The position numbers were made by a program, and so were the translations under genes. Positions 35,714 through 45,931 of a stretch of 64,000 bases of DNA are shown piece after piece; the stretch's first letter is position 1; each line of letters starts with the position of its first letter. Source of the stretch: Coriobacteriia bacterium (GTDB lineage Bacteria > Actinomycetota > Coriobacteriia > Anaerosomatales > PHET01); the NCBI GenBank assembly GCA_034370385.1, contig JAXMKZ010000051.1, forward strand, positions 62,001 through 126,000, given 5' to 3'. The notes under the pieces were generated by a model. That model had not been told where the DNA came from. It made no database searches and was given only the letters and a program-made list of their open reading frames with translations.

Positions 35714-37155
35714 TCGGGTCCCTCGAACAGGAGAGGGCTGCGTTCGAGTCCGCGCATCCTGCCTACGATGCGGCAGCCGTCGCGCTCCTGCGGGCCGGAG
35801 AGTACGCCCGGCTGGACGCTCGTGGTCAGACCTACCTCGATTACACGGGCGGCGGGCTCTACGCCGCATCACAGGTTGAGAAGCACGCAGCCATCCTTGC
35901 CAACGGTGTGTTCGGAAACCCGCACTCCAATAACCCCACTTCGCTCGCGTCCACGGCGCTCGTCGAAGCGGCTCGCGATGCGGTTCTGCGCCACCTCAAC
36001 GCCGATTCCGCCGAGTACGACGTGGTGTTCACGCAGAACGCGAGCGGCGCGCTCAAACTGGTCGGCGAAGCGTATCCGTTCTCAGATGACTCCTGCTACA
36101 TGATCAGCTTCGACAACCACAACTCCGTCAACGGCATTCGTGAGTATGCTCACCGGGCCGGCGCGATGGTCTCCTATCTTTCGGTGCACAAGCCCGAGCT
36201 GCGACTCGATGACGTGGTGGTCGCCCGCGAGATCACGCGCCCGGCGTGCGGGAATCGGCTCTTCGCCTATCCTGCCCAGTCCAACTTCAGCGGTGTCAAG
36301 CACTCGCTCGACTGGGTCGATCTGGCCCGCCGGCGCGGGTGGGACGTGCTGCTGGACTGCGCCGCGTTCGCGCCCACGAACCGGCTGGACCTCTCAGTGG
36401 TGAAACCTGACTACGTGCCGCTGTCCTTCTACAAGATGTTCGGCTATCCCACCGGGGTCGGGGCGCTGGTCGCGCGACACGAAGCGCTTGCCAAGCTGTG
36501 TCGCCCGTGGTTCGCCGGAGGAACCATCACGCTGGCCTCCGTGCAGAGCGGGCAGCACCAGCTGGCCCCCGGTCACACCGGGTTCGAGGACGGCACGGTC
36601 GACTACCTAGGGCTTCCCGCGGTCACACTCGGACTTGCGCACCTCGCAGCGGTCGGCATGGACTCCATCCAAGACCGCGTGATGGCGCTCGCGTCGTGGC
36701 TGCTGCGGTGGATGCGCGATACCACCCATGCGAACGGCGCTCCGTTGGTGCGTGTCTTCGGTCCGTCGACGACAGATGCGCGCGGCTCCACGATAGCGTT
36801 CTACCTGCTCGACCCGGAAGGTGATGTCCACGATGTCGATGCCATCGAGGCGCGCGCCGGCGAGGAGGGCATCTCTGTTCGCACGGGCTGCTTCTGCAAT
36901 CCCGGCGATGGCGAGATCGCGCACAACATCACCGCGTCTGACATGGAAGCATGCTTCGACCACCCGCAGACCGAGCCCACCCAGCCCGTGACCCTCCAGC
37001 AGTGCCAGAGGCTCATCGAGGACGCAAGCGGCAAGGTGCCCAACACGATCAGGGCGTCGCTGGGCATCGCGAGTGACTTCGGTGACGTCTGGAGGTTCGC
37101 TCGCTTCGCCGAAGGGTATCTCGATAGGCCGGTAGGCCCGCGTCCCGTCCGCTAG
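35710..37155 (+). CDS. Molybdenum-cofactor-sulfurase-like PLP-dependent cysteine desulfurase (class V aminotransferase fold)
   Basis: This 481-aa protein resembles the NifS-like N-terminal half of eukaryotic MoCo sulfurases (ABA3/MOCOS). Shared features are 'YLDYTGGGLYAASQ', 'GNPHSNNPTS', 'VVFTQNASGALKLVGEAYPF', 'AYPAQSNFSGVKHSLDW' and the PLP-lysine motif 'SFYKMFGYPTGVGALV' (K242). The motif 'RTGCFCNPG' with C394 and C396 corresponds to the sulfur-carrying cysteine region. No MOSC domain follows, so it is a stand-alone desulfurase-like enzyme. Its start overlaps the glmM stop (ATGA). Substrate and partner are unknown; sulfuration of a molybdenum or tungsten cofactor is inference from family. 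Confidence 0.85.
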   Translation: MIGSLEQERAAFESAHPAYDAAAVALLRAGEYARLDARGQTYLDYTGGGLYAASQVEKHAAILANGVFGNPHSNNPTSLASTALVEAARDAVLRHLNADSAEYDVVFTQNASGALKLVGEAYPFSDDSCYMISFDNHNSVNGIREYAHRAGAMVSYLSVHKPELRLDDVVVAREITRPACGNRLFAYPAQSNFSGVKHSLDWVDLARRRGWDVLLDCAAFAPTNRLDLSVVKPDYVPLSFYKMFGYPTGVGALVARHEALAKLCRPWFAGGTITLASVQSGQHQLAPGHTGFEDGTVDYLGLPAVTLGLAHLAAVGMDSIQDRVMALASWLLRWMRDTTHANGAPLVRVFGPSTTDARGSTIAFYLLDPEGDVHDVDAIEARAGEEGISVRTGCFCNPGDGEIAHNITASDMEACFDHPQTEPTQPVTLQQCQRLIEDASGKVPNTIRASLGIASDFGDVWRFARFAEGYLDRPVGPRPVR

Positions 37156-37267
37156 CTAGGCGACGTCACCCGTTCGTCATCGGCGAGTTGTGTCCCAAGC
37201 GGTACAATGGTCGTGCAGTGACCGCACGGGAAGGGGAGTGGGCCGCGTCATCTGATCAGCACTGACA

Positions 37268-37470
37268 AGCGCCAGGACTGGCGAGACGCCGCCGCAACGG
37301 TGTCGAGGGCGAAAGCCCGCATACCAGTCGACGAGGAGAGGGCCGATCGAAGGATTCGGCGGATGGCCCTCCGGCCCAACCGGTGGTCGTGACGTTGCCG
37401 ACAAAGCCTGCAGGCGACTGCGGGGACAAAGCGGCGACGGTGACCGGTTCAACGAGGTCCGGCGGAGCGC
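37268..37470 (+). ncRNA. glmS ribozyme (glucosamine-6-phosphate-dependent self-cleaving riboswitch)
   Basis: The RNA starts with the cleavage-site consensus A|GCGCC (cut predicted between A37268 and G37269). P1 pairs GACTGG with CCAGTC, closing just before GACGAGG. Then come GAGGGCC/GGCCCTC (P2.1-like) around the conserved 'ATCGAAGGATTCGGCGG' and, later, 'AAAGCCTGCAGGCGACTGCG', matching the P4 region of characterised glmS ribozymes. It lies 5' of glmS. In known examples GlcN6P acts as coenzyme for self-cleavage, and the cleaved mRNA is degraded. A TACAAT -10-like box lies at 37203-37208, without a clear -35. Confidence 0.93.
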
Positions 37471-37542
37471 ACGCCACACGTTCAGCTGACGTGCCCGCGG
37501 ACCGATCAACCTACACCCTCACCGAAAGGTCGGTGCTCGCCC

Positions 37543-39366
<1,824 letters not shown>

Positions 39367-39373
39367 GCCTCAC

Positions 39374-39838
39374 ATGAGCATCCTCGGGTTGGGCGTGGAT
39401 ATCGTCGAGATCGAGCGGATGGCAGCGGCGCTGGAGCGCAGGCCGCGCCTGAAGGAGAGGCTCTTCTCCGAGGACGAGCGGCACTATTGCGACAAACGTT
39501 CCCGGCCCGAGGTTCACTACGCGCTGCGGTTCGCCGCCAAGGAGGCGGTGCTCAAGGCGCTCGGGACCGGCTTTTCGGGCATGAGGTTCCGCGATGTCGA
39601 GGTGGCCCGGGATGCCACGGGCCGTCCGATACCGATTCTGCACGGTGCCGCCGCGGCTCGCGCGGCCGAGTTGGGTATCGTGGAGATGCACCTATCGTTG
39701 TCGTTCACGCACACGACGGCGGTGGCGTCAGCCGTGGCGATCACCGAGGACGCCCGTCCTCGCAAGGAAGAGAAGGCCGATCCGATGGCGGAACTCGCCA
39801 GATCGTTCAAGGACGCCCGGGCGCTGCTCGACGAGTGA
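39374..39838 (+). CDS. acpS: Holo-[acyl-carrier-protein] synthase
   Basis: AcpS transfers 4'-phosphopantetheine from CoA to ACP. The Mg2+/CoA motif 'GLGVDIVEIERM' is at the N-terminus, and 'FAAKEAVLKALGTGF' with 'LSLSFTHTTAVASAVA' completes the active site. It is 154 aa. The last 30 or so residues (KEEKADPMAELARSF onward) extend beyond the usual AcpS end and look like an amphipathic helix of unknown role. It lies 7 nt after glmS and just before nnrE/nnrD, a frequent pairing. Confidence 0.94.
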   Translation: MSILGLGVDIVEIERMAAALERRPRLKERLFSEDERHYCDKRSRPEVHYALRFAAKEAVLKALGTGFSGMRFRDVEVARDATGRPIPILHGAAAARAAELGIVEMHLSLSFTHTTAVASAVAITEDARPRKEEKADPMAELARSFKDARALLDE

Positions 39839-39887
39839 GAGGTGCTGGCCCGAGGGTGATTGCCCGACGCTGATGGGAAGGTGGCTG

Positions 39888-41468
39888 ATGGAGCGGGTCC
39901 TCACGTCCGACCAGACCAAGGCCATCGAGCAACGCGTGGTCGCCGAGGGTGTGGCCTCTCTGGATACCCTCATGCGGCGCGCGGGCGAGGCCATCGCGGC
40001 CGAGGTCGTGGCTCACGTGGCAGATGGCGACATTGCCGTGGCTTGTGGCCCGGGCAACAACGGTGGCGATGGGTGGGTAGCAGCTCACCTGCTTCTGCAG
40101 GCGGGACGTCGGGTGCGTGTGGTGGCGATGCGCGATCCGGCCCGACTGCCAGAGCCGGCCGCCTCAGCTGCGAAGGCGGCGCTCGCGGCCGGGGTCGAGG
40201 TCGTTGTCGAGCCCGAGGGGAGTCTGACTGAGGGAGCTTTCACGGGGGCTGCCTGCGTCGTGGACGCGTTGCTCGGTACGGGGTCGTCGCTTCCCCTACG
40301 CGATCCGTTCCCCTTGTGGTGTCGCAGCATCAACCGGAGCGGAGCGTACGTCGTGAGCGCGGACATCCCCACCGGGGTGGAAACCGACACGGGTGCCACG
40401 AGCGATGATGCCATTCGGGCCGACCTGACCGTCGCACTGCTGGCGTTCAAGCGCGGACACGTCATCTACCCCGCTGCCGATGCGTGTGGTGACGTGGTGC
40501 TCGACACGCTCGCGGTGCCCGACGCGCTCCGTGAGGTCGAGGGCGCGCCGGAGGTCTGGGACGAGGGCGAGTACTCGTCGCTTCTCGTGGCTCCGCCGTC
40601 AGATGCTCACAAGAACTCACGGGGGCGCGTTCTGGTGGTTGCGGGAAGTGGCCGCTATCCGGGGGCGGCGGTACTCGCGGCGCGCGGTGCCATGCGAGCG
40701 GGGGCGGGGTACGTGACGCTTGCCGTCCCGGAGCCGATCGTGGGAGTGGCGCAGTGCCACCTCACAGCCGCCCCGGTCATCGGGCTACCCAGCAGCCGAA
40801 CGAAGGCCTTGTCCTCGGGTGCCGGCACGGTAGTGATCGATCTGGCGCGCGACTTTGACGCGGTCGTCTTGGGACCGGGATTGACCTTGGCCGACGGTGC
40901 CGTGGCGGCGGTGAGGGCGATCGTCGCGCGTATCAGCGGCCCACTCGTCATCGATGCCGATGCCCTCAACGCACTCGTCGATGCGGAGGAGTTCATCACG
41001 CGACGCACCGACCCGACCCTGCTCTCGCCGCACCCCGGGGAGCTCGCCCGTCTGCTCGACACGACGGTCTCGTCGGTGCAATCGGATAGGGTATCCTCAT
41101 CCGCAAGGCTTGCCGGACCTGGCAGGGCGGTTGTGCTCAAGGGAGCTGGCACCGTCGTGCACGGCGAGGGCCGCTGGGTGATCAACACGTCGGGTACGCC
41201 GGCACTCGCGACTGCAGGGACGGGAGATGTGCTCGCGGGCATGCTCGGTGCGCTGCTTGCCCGGGGGATGTCGCCTTTGGAGGCCGGAGCACTTGGCGCG
41301 TATCTGCATGGTCTCGCAGGCGAGGCGGCGGCGGCCGAGCTCACGCCGCTCGGCGTGACAGCCGAGGATCTGCCGGGATACGTGCCGGTGGCCATGCGGC
41401 GGGTGATGTATCGAGATGCGGCGCGTGGCGCCGATGCGAATGAGGATGGTGCGAGATGGCAGATGTGA
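39888..41468 (+). CDS. nnrDE: Bifunctional NAD(P)H-hydrate epimerase / ADP-dependent NAD(P)H-hydrate dehydratase
   Basis: It repairs damaged (hydrated) NADH and NADPH. The N-terminal YjeF_N epimerase domain (about 1-210) has 'VACGPGNNGGDGWVAAHLL' and 'SADIPTGVETDTG'. The C-terminal ribokinase-like dehydratase (about 225-515) has 'VAGSGRYPGAAVLAARGAMR', 'VIDADALNAL', 'LSPHPGELARLL' and the ADP-binding 'ATAGTGDVLAGMLGALLARG'. I chose ATG 39888 after GGAAGG, giving 526 aa; ATG 39873 is possible. The end overlaps the CBS-domain gene by 13 nt. Confidence 0.95.
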   Translation: MERVLTSDQTKAIEQRVVAEGVASLDTLMRRAGEAIAAEVVAHVADGDIAVACGPGNNGGDGWVAAHLLLQAGRRVRVVAMRDPARLPEPAASAAKAALAAGVEVVVEPEGSLTEGAFTGAACVVDALLGTGSSLPLRDPFPLWCRSINRSGAYVVSADIPTGVETDTGATSDDAIRADLTVALLAFKRGHVIYPAADACGDVVLDTLAVPDALREVEGAPEVWDEGEYSSLLVAPPSDAHKNSRGRVLVVAGSGRYPGAAVLAARGAMRAGAGYVTLAVPEPIVGVAQCHLTAAPVIGLPSSRTKALSSGAGTVVIDLARDFDAVVLGPGLTLADGAVAAVRAIVARISGPLVIDADALNALVDAEEFITRRTDPTLLSPHPGELARLLDTTVSSVQSDRVSSSARLAGPGRAVVLKGAGTVVHGEGRWVINTSGTPALATAGTGDVLAGMLGALLARGMSPLEAGALGAYLHGLAGEAAAAELTPLGVTAEDLPGYVPVAMRRVMYRDAARGADANEDGARWQM

Positions 41469-41923
41469 CGGCACGCGACATCATGACTCCCGATCCGGTG
41501 ACTATCGCTCCGGAGGCAGGCGTCACCGAGGCAGCTCGCCTGATGACTGACAGGTCGGTCGGGGCGCTGCCGGTGATTGATGCGGCAGGTCGACTGATCG
41601 GGCTCGTCACCGAAGGCGACCTCATCATGCAAGACGTGAAGTTGGAGTACCCCACCTATATCCAACTGCTCGACGGGTTCATCATGTATCCCCCCGCGCA
41701 CGCGCGGTTCGAGCATGAACTCAAGAAGGCCGTCGCCGCCACGGTCAAGGACGTGATGTCGGAAGACCCGATCACCGTGACGGTCGATACCTCCATCGAG
41801 GACGTCGCAACGCTTCTGGCCGATGAACGCGTTTCGCGTCTCCCGGTTCTCGACGGCGGACGCCTCGTGGGAATCGTGAGCAAGAGAGACATCGTGAAGG
41901 CCATAGCCGGAGGCCTGAGCTAG
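41456..41923 (+). CDS. CBS-domain-pair protein
   Basis: This is a 155-aa soluble protein made of two CBS domains. The first is 'VTARDIMTPDPVTIAPEAGV' to about residue 62 and the second starts 'TVKDVMSEDPITVTVDTSIE'; each ends in the pattern 'LIGLVTEGDL' or 'LVGIVSKRDI'. Such pairs bind adenosine nucleotides and act as energy or ligand sensors. No effector domain is attached, and the partner is not identifiable. It overlaps nnrDE by 13 nt and abuts alr with no gap, so the three are likely co-translated. Confidence 0.9.
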   Translation: MADVTARDIMTPDPVTIAPEAGVTEAARLMTDRSVGALPVIDAAGRLIGLVTEGDLIMQDVKLEYPTYIQLLDGFIMYPPAHARFEHELKKAVAATVKDVMSEDPITVTVDTSIEDVATLLADERVSRLPVLDGGRLVGIVSKRDIVKAIAGGLS

Positions 41924-43042
41924 ATGACCGGGCAGCGCTGGGCGTGGGTCGAGGTCGATCTCGACGCGGTCCGGCACAACGTCTCGACGCTCAAGGGGCT
42001 GACGTCTCAGGGGACCCTGTTCATGGCTGTCGTGAAGGCGGACGGCTACGGGCACGGCGCAGTCGAAGTCGCGCGGGCCGCACTCGACGCAGGAGCGGAT
42101 CGGCTGGGCGTTGCCACGATCGCCGAAGGCGCCGAACTCCGTGCTGCCGGGATCACTGCACCCGTGCAGCTGCTGTCCGAGCCTCCGGCAGACGGCGCGG
42201 ACGCCGTCTTGGATCATGAGCTGATCCCGACGGTCACGACGCGGGAGTTTGCCGGGGCTTTGGGAAGAGCAGCCATCGCTCGGGGCACCGAGGCGCGCTT
42301 CCACCTCAAAGTGGACACGGGGATGAACCGCATTGGCGTTCCCATCGATGAAGCCCCGGTGTTCGCTGCGATGCTCGCTGAGTTCCCCGGGCTCATGCAC
42401 GAGGGGACCTTCACGCATTTCGCAACGGCCGATGTACCCGGCGACTGGGAGTTCGGACGCCAGCTTGCGCGCTTCTCGTCCGTGCTCGAGGCGATGCGGG
42501 CTGAGGGGGTCTCGCCCGGAATCGTGCATGCCGCGAACAGCCCCGCGACGATACTGTCAGATGAGTCGCACTTCGACATGGTCCGGTGTGGGATAGCGAT
42601 CTACGGACTGGCCCCGTCTCCGCAGACCAGAGGCGTCGTGCCTCTACGACCCGCAATGTCAGTGCGGGCGCGAGCCACGCTCGTTAAGCGGATCGGGATG
42701 GGCGAGGGCGTGAGCTACGGCCTTACCTGGCACGCCGGCTCGCCGACGACCATCGCGACGTTGCCGCTGGGCTACGCGGACGGCGTGCACCGCGTGCTCT
42801 CGAACAAGATGAGCGTGCTTGGGGGCGGTGCGCGCCTGCAGCAGGTGGGACGCATCTGCATGGATCAGTTCATGGTGGAAGTCCCCCGCGGCGCGGTGTT
42901 CTCGCGCGGAGACCAGGTGGTGCTTGTCGGCCAACACGCGGATGAGGTCCAGAGTATGGATGATCTCGCGGACCTCGCAGGCACCATCAACTACGAGATG
43001 GCTTGCTCCTTCGGCATGAGGCTGCCGCGCCTCTATCTCTAG
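41924..43042 (+). CDS. alr: Alanine racemase
   Basis: It interconverts L- and D-alanine for peptidoglycan. It is 372 aa: an N-terminal PLP barrel with K38 in 'VVKADGYGHGA', 'MNRIGVP' and 'GIAIYGLAPS', then a C-terminal beta domain with the second catalytic tyrosine segment 'VSYGLTWHAG' and 'VGRICMDQFMVEVP'. It starts at the base after the CBS-gene stop. In many bacteria alr sits next to acpS/nnrE and tsaE; here the ATP synthase operon lies between alr and tsaE. Confidence 0.96.
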   Translation: MTGQRWAWVEVDLDAVRHNVSTLKGLTSQGTLFMAVVKADGYGHGAVEVARAALDAGADRLGVATIAEGAELRAAGITAPVQLLSEPPADGADAVLDHELIPTVTTREFAGALGRAAIARGTEARFHLKVDTGMNRIGVPIDEAPVFAAMLAEFPGLMHEGTFTHFATADVPGDWEFGRQLARFSSVLEAMRAEGVSPGIVHAANSPATILSDESHFDMVRCGIAIYGLAPSPQTRGVVPLRPAMSVRARATLVKRIGMGEGVSYGLTWHAGSPTTIATLPLGYADGVHRVLSNKMSVLGGGARLQQVGRICMDQFMVEVPRGAVFSRGDQVVLVGQHADEVQSMDDLADLAGTINYEMACSFGMRLPRLYL

Positions 43043-43155
43043 GTCTGCCCGCTACTTCTCACGAAGACGTGCAGGAGCCCCCCTCGCGATGACGAATAGG
43101 GAAGACGAGGGTTTGAATCGCACCTTGTTTCGCTTCACGTGTTGAGGGGGTCGGC

Positions 43156-43524
43156 GTGGAAGATCACGATGTTCAGGAACTCGAGTTCCATCGAGAGACG
43201 ATGAACAAGGACGGCTCATCGCCGCTCCATCTCATTCGTGAGAAGGAGATTGAGATTTCGGCGCGCATCCTGACTGCGAAGCGCGCGGCTGACTCCGTCG
43301 TTTCAGACGCGCGCAAGCGTGCGACCGAGGTCGTCGTGGAAGCGCAAGGCGATGCTGCAAGACTCGCCGAAGATCAAGACAGGAAGATCAGCGAGGTGAC
43401 CAATCGCGAGGTCGCCGATGTCGGAGCCTCCGCCGCCGCCGAGATGGCGGAACTCGAGCAGGCCTTGGCAGGGCGCCGCGAAGCGGCGGTCGCCTTTATT
43501 CTGGAGTCCGTACTGAAGGTGTGA
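43156..43524 (+). CDS. ntpF: V/A-type ATP synthase peripheral-stalk subunit (G/H-like)
   Basis: This 122-aa protein is highly charged and helical ('IREKEIEISARILTAKRAAD', then 'RKRATEVVVEAQGDAARLAE'), typical of the coiled-coil stalk subunit that pairs with subunit E (called G or H, NtpF in Enterococcus hirae). GTG 43156 follows AGGGGG; an ATG at 43201 is an alternative, and the first 15 residues are non-conserved in type. It is the first gene of the nine-gene operon, 113 nt after alr. No clear promoter was found in that gap. Assignment rests on position and composition more than on motif. Confidence 0.75.
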   Translation: MEDHDVQELEFHRETMNKDGSSPLHLIREKEIEISARILTAKRAADSVVSDARKRATEVVVEAQGDAARLAEDQDRKISEVTNREVADVGASAAAEMAELEQALAGRREAAVAFILESVLKV

Positions 43525-43569
43525 TGTCGTCGTGCCCGGCACGACGATGGGGAGTGAGGGGGGTGCGGC

Positions 43570-45555
43570 ATGCTCATCCCGATGGCGAAGATTGAGATCA
43601 TCGGACCGCGTGGTCTGTTCTCTGACGTGCTGAGCCTTGTGCACGAGCAGGGGCGACTGCACATCGAGGACCTCTCCAACAAGATCAACAGGGGCGATGT
43701 GCCCCTGAACCGCATGGAGTTGCAGCCAGGCGTTCTCAAGGAGCGCGAGGAGATGGAGGACCTGCTCATACGGGTCCGCTCCATCCTCAAGGCGCTCGAC
43801 CGCGGATCGAACACAACGCATGTGTCGAGCAAGGCCGACTACGATCGCCTCTACGATCTGGATCCCGCCGAACTCTCGGGTGAAGTGAGTCTGGTGATAG
43901 CCGAGGTCGAGGACCGCACAGCCTCTCTGGCGGCAGAGCACGCCGAACTCGAGTCGGAGATGTCTCTGCTCGCGCGCTACGAGCCCATCCTCCAGAAGAT
44001 CCAGCCGCTGGCCAGCCAGATCGTCACCACCGGTCAGTACGACTCCGTCGCGCTGTTGTTCGAGCGTCGCTACAAGGGGGCCCTCGACGCGCTGAAGGAG
44101 GAGCTGGATCGCATCACCCAGAAGCAGTACGAAATCGTGTCGACCGATGTCGACGAGGACACCACAGCGGCCATTCTGGTGTTCGGGCGTCAGCATTCGG
44201 ATGCCGTCCACAAGTTCCTCACCATGGAGAACGTCAATCAGATTCGGCTGCCGGACGCGTTCGAGGGGATGCCCTTCGATAGCGCCTACACCGAAGTGCG
44301 TGCGCGCCGCGCAGCCATGCCCGGGGAGATAGAGGCCACCCGCGCGGAGCTCGAGAAGATGTCGGCAGCGTGGGCGTCGAGGCTGGGCGCGATTCGTGAT
44401 GTACTGATCGACCGCTCGGCGGAGATAGAGGCCATTCCCAAGTTCGGCCGCACTGAGTACGCGTTCGTCATCAACGGCTGGATGCCGTGCAGCGACGTGT
44501 CGGCGTTCGAGAAGGATGTCTCAGCGCGGTGGAAAGACGACATCATCGTGTCGCAGCTTGAGATGTGCGAGCGCGACTATGCTGATACGCCGGTCGCCTT
44601 CAAGAACCGCCCCCAGGTCGCACCGTTCCAGGCGATGATCGGCGCGTACGGCATGCCGCGTTATGGCACGCTCGATCCGACGATCTTCCTGTTCATCTTC
44701 TTCCCGCTGTTCTTCGGCATGATCGTCGGTGACATCGCCTACGGCATGATCAATCTCAGCATAGTGCTCTGGCTTCGGATGAAGTTCAAGGAGAACCAGC
44801 TCGTCCAGGGGGCTACGGCGATCCTGGGTCCCGCAGCCACCATGGTGATTGTGTTCGGATTCCTGTACGGAGAGTTCTTCGGCAACGTGCTGGGAACCAG
44901 GTACCTTGACTGGATCCAGACCATCCAGGTTGGCCCCGTAGCGTTGCCCTTCGATCGTGTCCACGCAGTCGAGACATTCATGATCGTCGCGGTGGCCGTC
45001 GGGGTCGTTCACGTGATCTTGAGTCTCATCCTGGGCATCGTCAACGCGGTTCGCACCAAGAATCGGCACCACCTGTGGGAGAAGGGCGGGATTCTGACGT
45101 TCGTACTCGCGATCGGTGTCGTGGTTCTTCTGGCGGTCGTGGCCCAGAACTACGGGTCATGGGCGATCTGGGGACAGGTTCTGTTTGCGCTGGTTGCGTT
45201 CGGCGGCTTCATCTTCGCCGTACGCGGTGGCGGAATCATGGGTGTCATCGAGACGCTCGAGGTGTTCACCGGGATGGCGAGCTACATCCGAATCATGGCA
45301 GTGGGCCTCGCTGGCGCCATCTTCGCCGACGCGATAAACGAGATTGTGGCTGATATGGCCACGAACCCGGCGATGATAGTGGTGGCGATCATCATCGGTG
45401 TCGTCCTTCACACACTCAACTTCATCATTGCAACCTTCAGCCCTGCCATCCATGCAGCACGTCTGAACTTCCTGGAGTTCTTCAGGGGGTTCTACGAGTC
45501 AGGTGGTTTGAAGTACAGCCCGTTCACGAAGACCGGAGGTGAGTGGATCGCATGA
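43570..45555 (+). CDS. ntpI: V/A-type ATP synthase subunit I (a-subunit homologue)
   Basis: This is the membrane stator subunit that forms the ion path with the K ring. It is 661 aa. The N-terminal half (to about 355) is soluble and coiled-coil rich. The C-terminal half has about seven or eight hydrophobic helices, beginning 'PTIFLFIFFPLFFGMIVGDI' and including 'VFGFLYGEFFGNVLG', 'GILTFVLAIGVVVLLAVV' and 'YIRIMAVGLAGAIFADAINE'. The segment 'RIMAVGLAGA' contains the essential arginine of the family. The end 'HAARLNFLEFFRGFYESGG' is also diagnostic. Confidence 0.95.
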   Translation: MLIPMAKIEIIGPRGLFSDVLSLVHEQGRLHIEDLSNKINRGDVPLNRMELQPGVLKEREEMEDLLIRVRSILKALDRGSNTTHVSSKADYDRLYDLDPAELSGEVSLVIAEVEDRTASLAAEHAELESEMSLLARYEPILQKIQPLASQIVTTGQYDSVALLFERRYKGALDALKEELDRITQKQYEIVSTDVDEDTTAAILVFGRQHSDAVHKFLTMENVNQIRLPDAFEGMPFDSAYTEVRARRAAMPGEIEATRAELEKMSAAWASRLGAIRDVLIDRSAEIEAIPKFGRTEYAFVINGWMPCSDVSAFEKDVSARWKDDIIVSQLEMCERDYADTPVAFKNRPQVAPFQAMIGAYGMPRYGTLDPTIFLFIFFPLFFGMIVGDIAYGMINLSIVLWLRMKFKENQLVQGATAILGPAATMVIVFGFLYGEFFGNVLGTRYLDWIQTIQVGPVALPFDRVHAVETFMIVAVAVGVVHVILSLILGIVNAVRTKNRHHLWEKGGILTFVLAIGVVVLLAVVAQNYGSWAIWGQVLFALVAFGGFIFAVRGGGIMGVIETLEVFTGMASYIRIMAVGLAGAIFADAINEIVADMATNPAMIVVAIIIGVVLHTLNFIIATFSPAIHAARLNFLEFFRGFYESGGLKYSPFTKTGGEWIA

Positions 45556-45881
45556 GTAGGAAGCGGCTCGCAAAATGGGTGTGTGGCAGTACGTTCGTGC
45601 TGTCAGTTCTGGTGCCGATGGTGGCACTCGCTGAAGAGGCGGCAGGCGCTGGTACTGCGCCTGAGGCGTGGCAAGTGCCCGTGGCCAGGTCGATATCGGC
45701 AGGTTTGGCGATGGGGTTGTCAGCGCTAGCTGCTGGCTACGCACAGGCCAAGATCGGCTCGGCAGGCGCTGGAACCCTGGCGGAACGGCCTGAGGTCTCG
45801 ATCTGGATCATCACGCTTCAGGCGCTTCCGGAGGTCATCGTGCTTCTGGGCTTCGTCTCCGCGATTCTCATCAGCGGTTAG
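45552..45881 (+). CDS. ntpK: V/A-type ATP synthase subunit K (membrane ring proteolipid)
   Basis: This is the rotor-ring proteolipid, 109 aa. A leader-like hydrophobic segment (WVCGSTFVLSVLVPMVALAE) precedes two transmembrane helices: 'SISAGLAMGLSALAAGYAQA' with a polar loop 'GSAGAGTLAERPE', and 'ALPEVIVLLGFVSAILISG' carrying the ion-binding glutamate (LPE). It is the two-helix form. Neither H+ nor Na+ specificity can be decided with confidence; the glutamate is followed by V rather than S/T. ATG 45552 overlaps the end of ntpI by 4 nt; a GTG at 45543 would add three residues. Confidence 0.92.
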   Translation: MSRKRLAKWVCGSTFVLSVLVPMVALAEEAAGAGTAPEAWQVPVARSISAGLAMGLSALAAGYAQAKIGSAGAGTLAERPEVSIWIITLQALPEVIVLLGFVSAILISG

Positions 45882-45931
45882 TCCGCAGCTCGCACGTCAT
45901 ATGATGCAGCGGGGCGGAAGGAGCCAAAGGC

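Noticed and set aside
43087-43110. CCCTCG...CGAGGG pairing after alr as a terminator
   Set aside because: The stem is only 6 bp with a large unstructured loop and no U-tract.
43107-43124. GGTTTGAATC segment resembling a tRNA T-arm
   Set aside because: The flanking bases do not pair as a T-stem, and no anticodon or acceptor stem is found around it.
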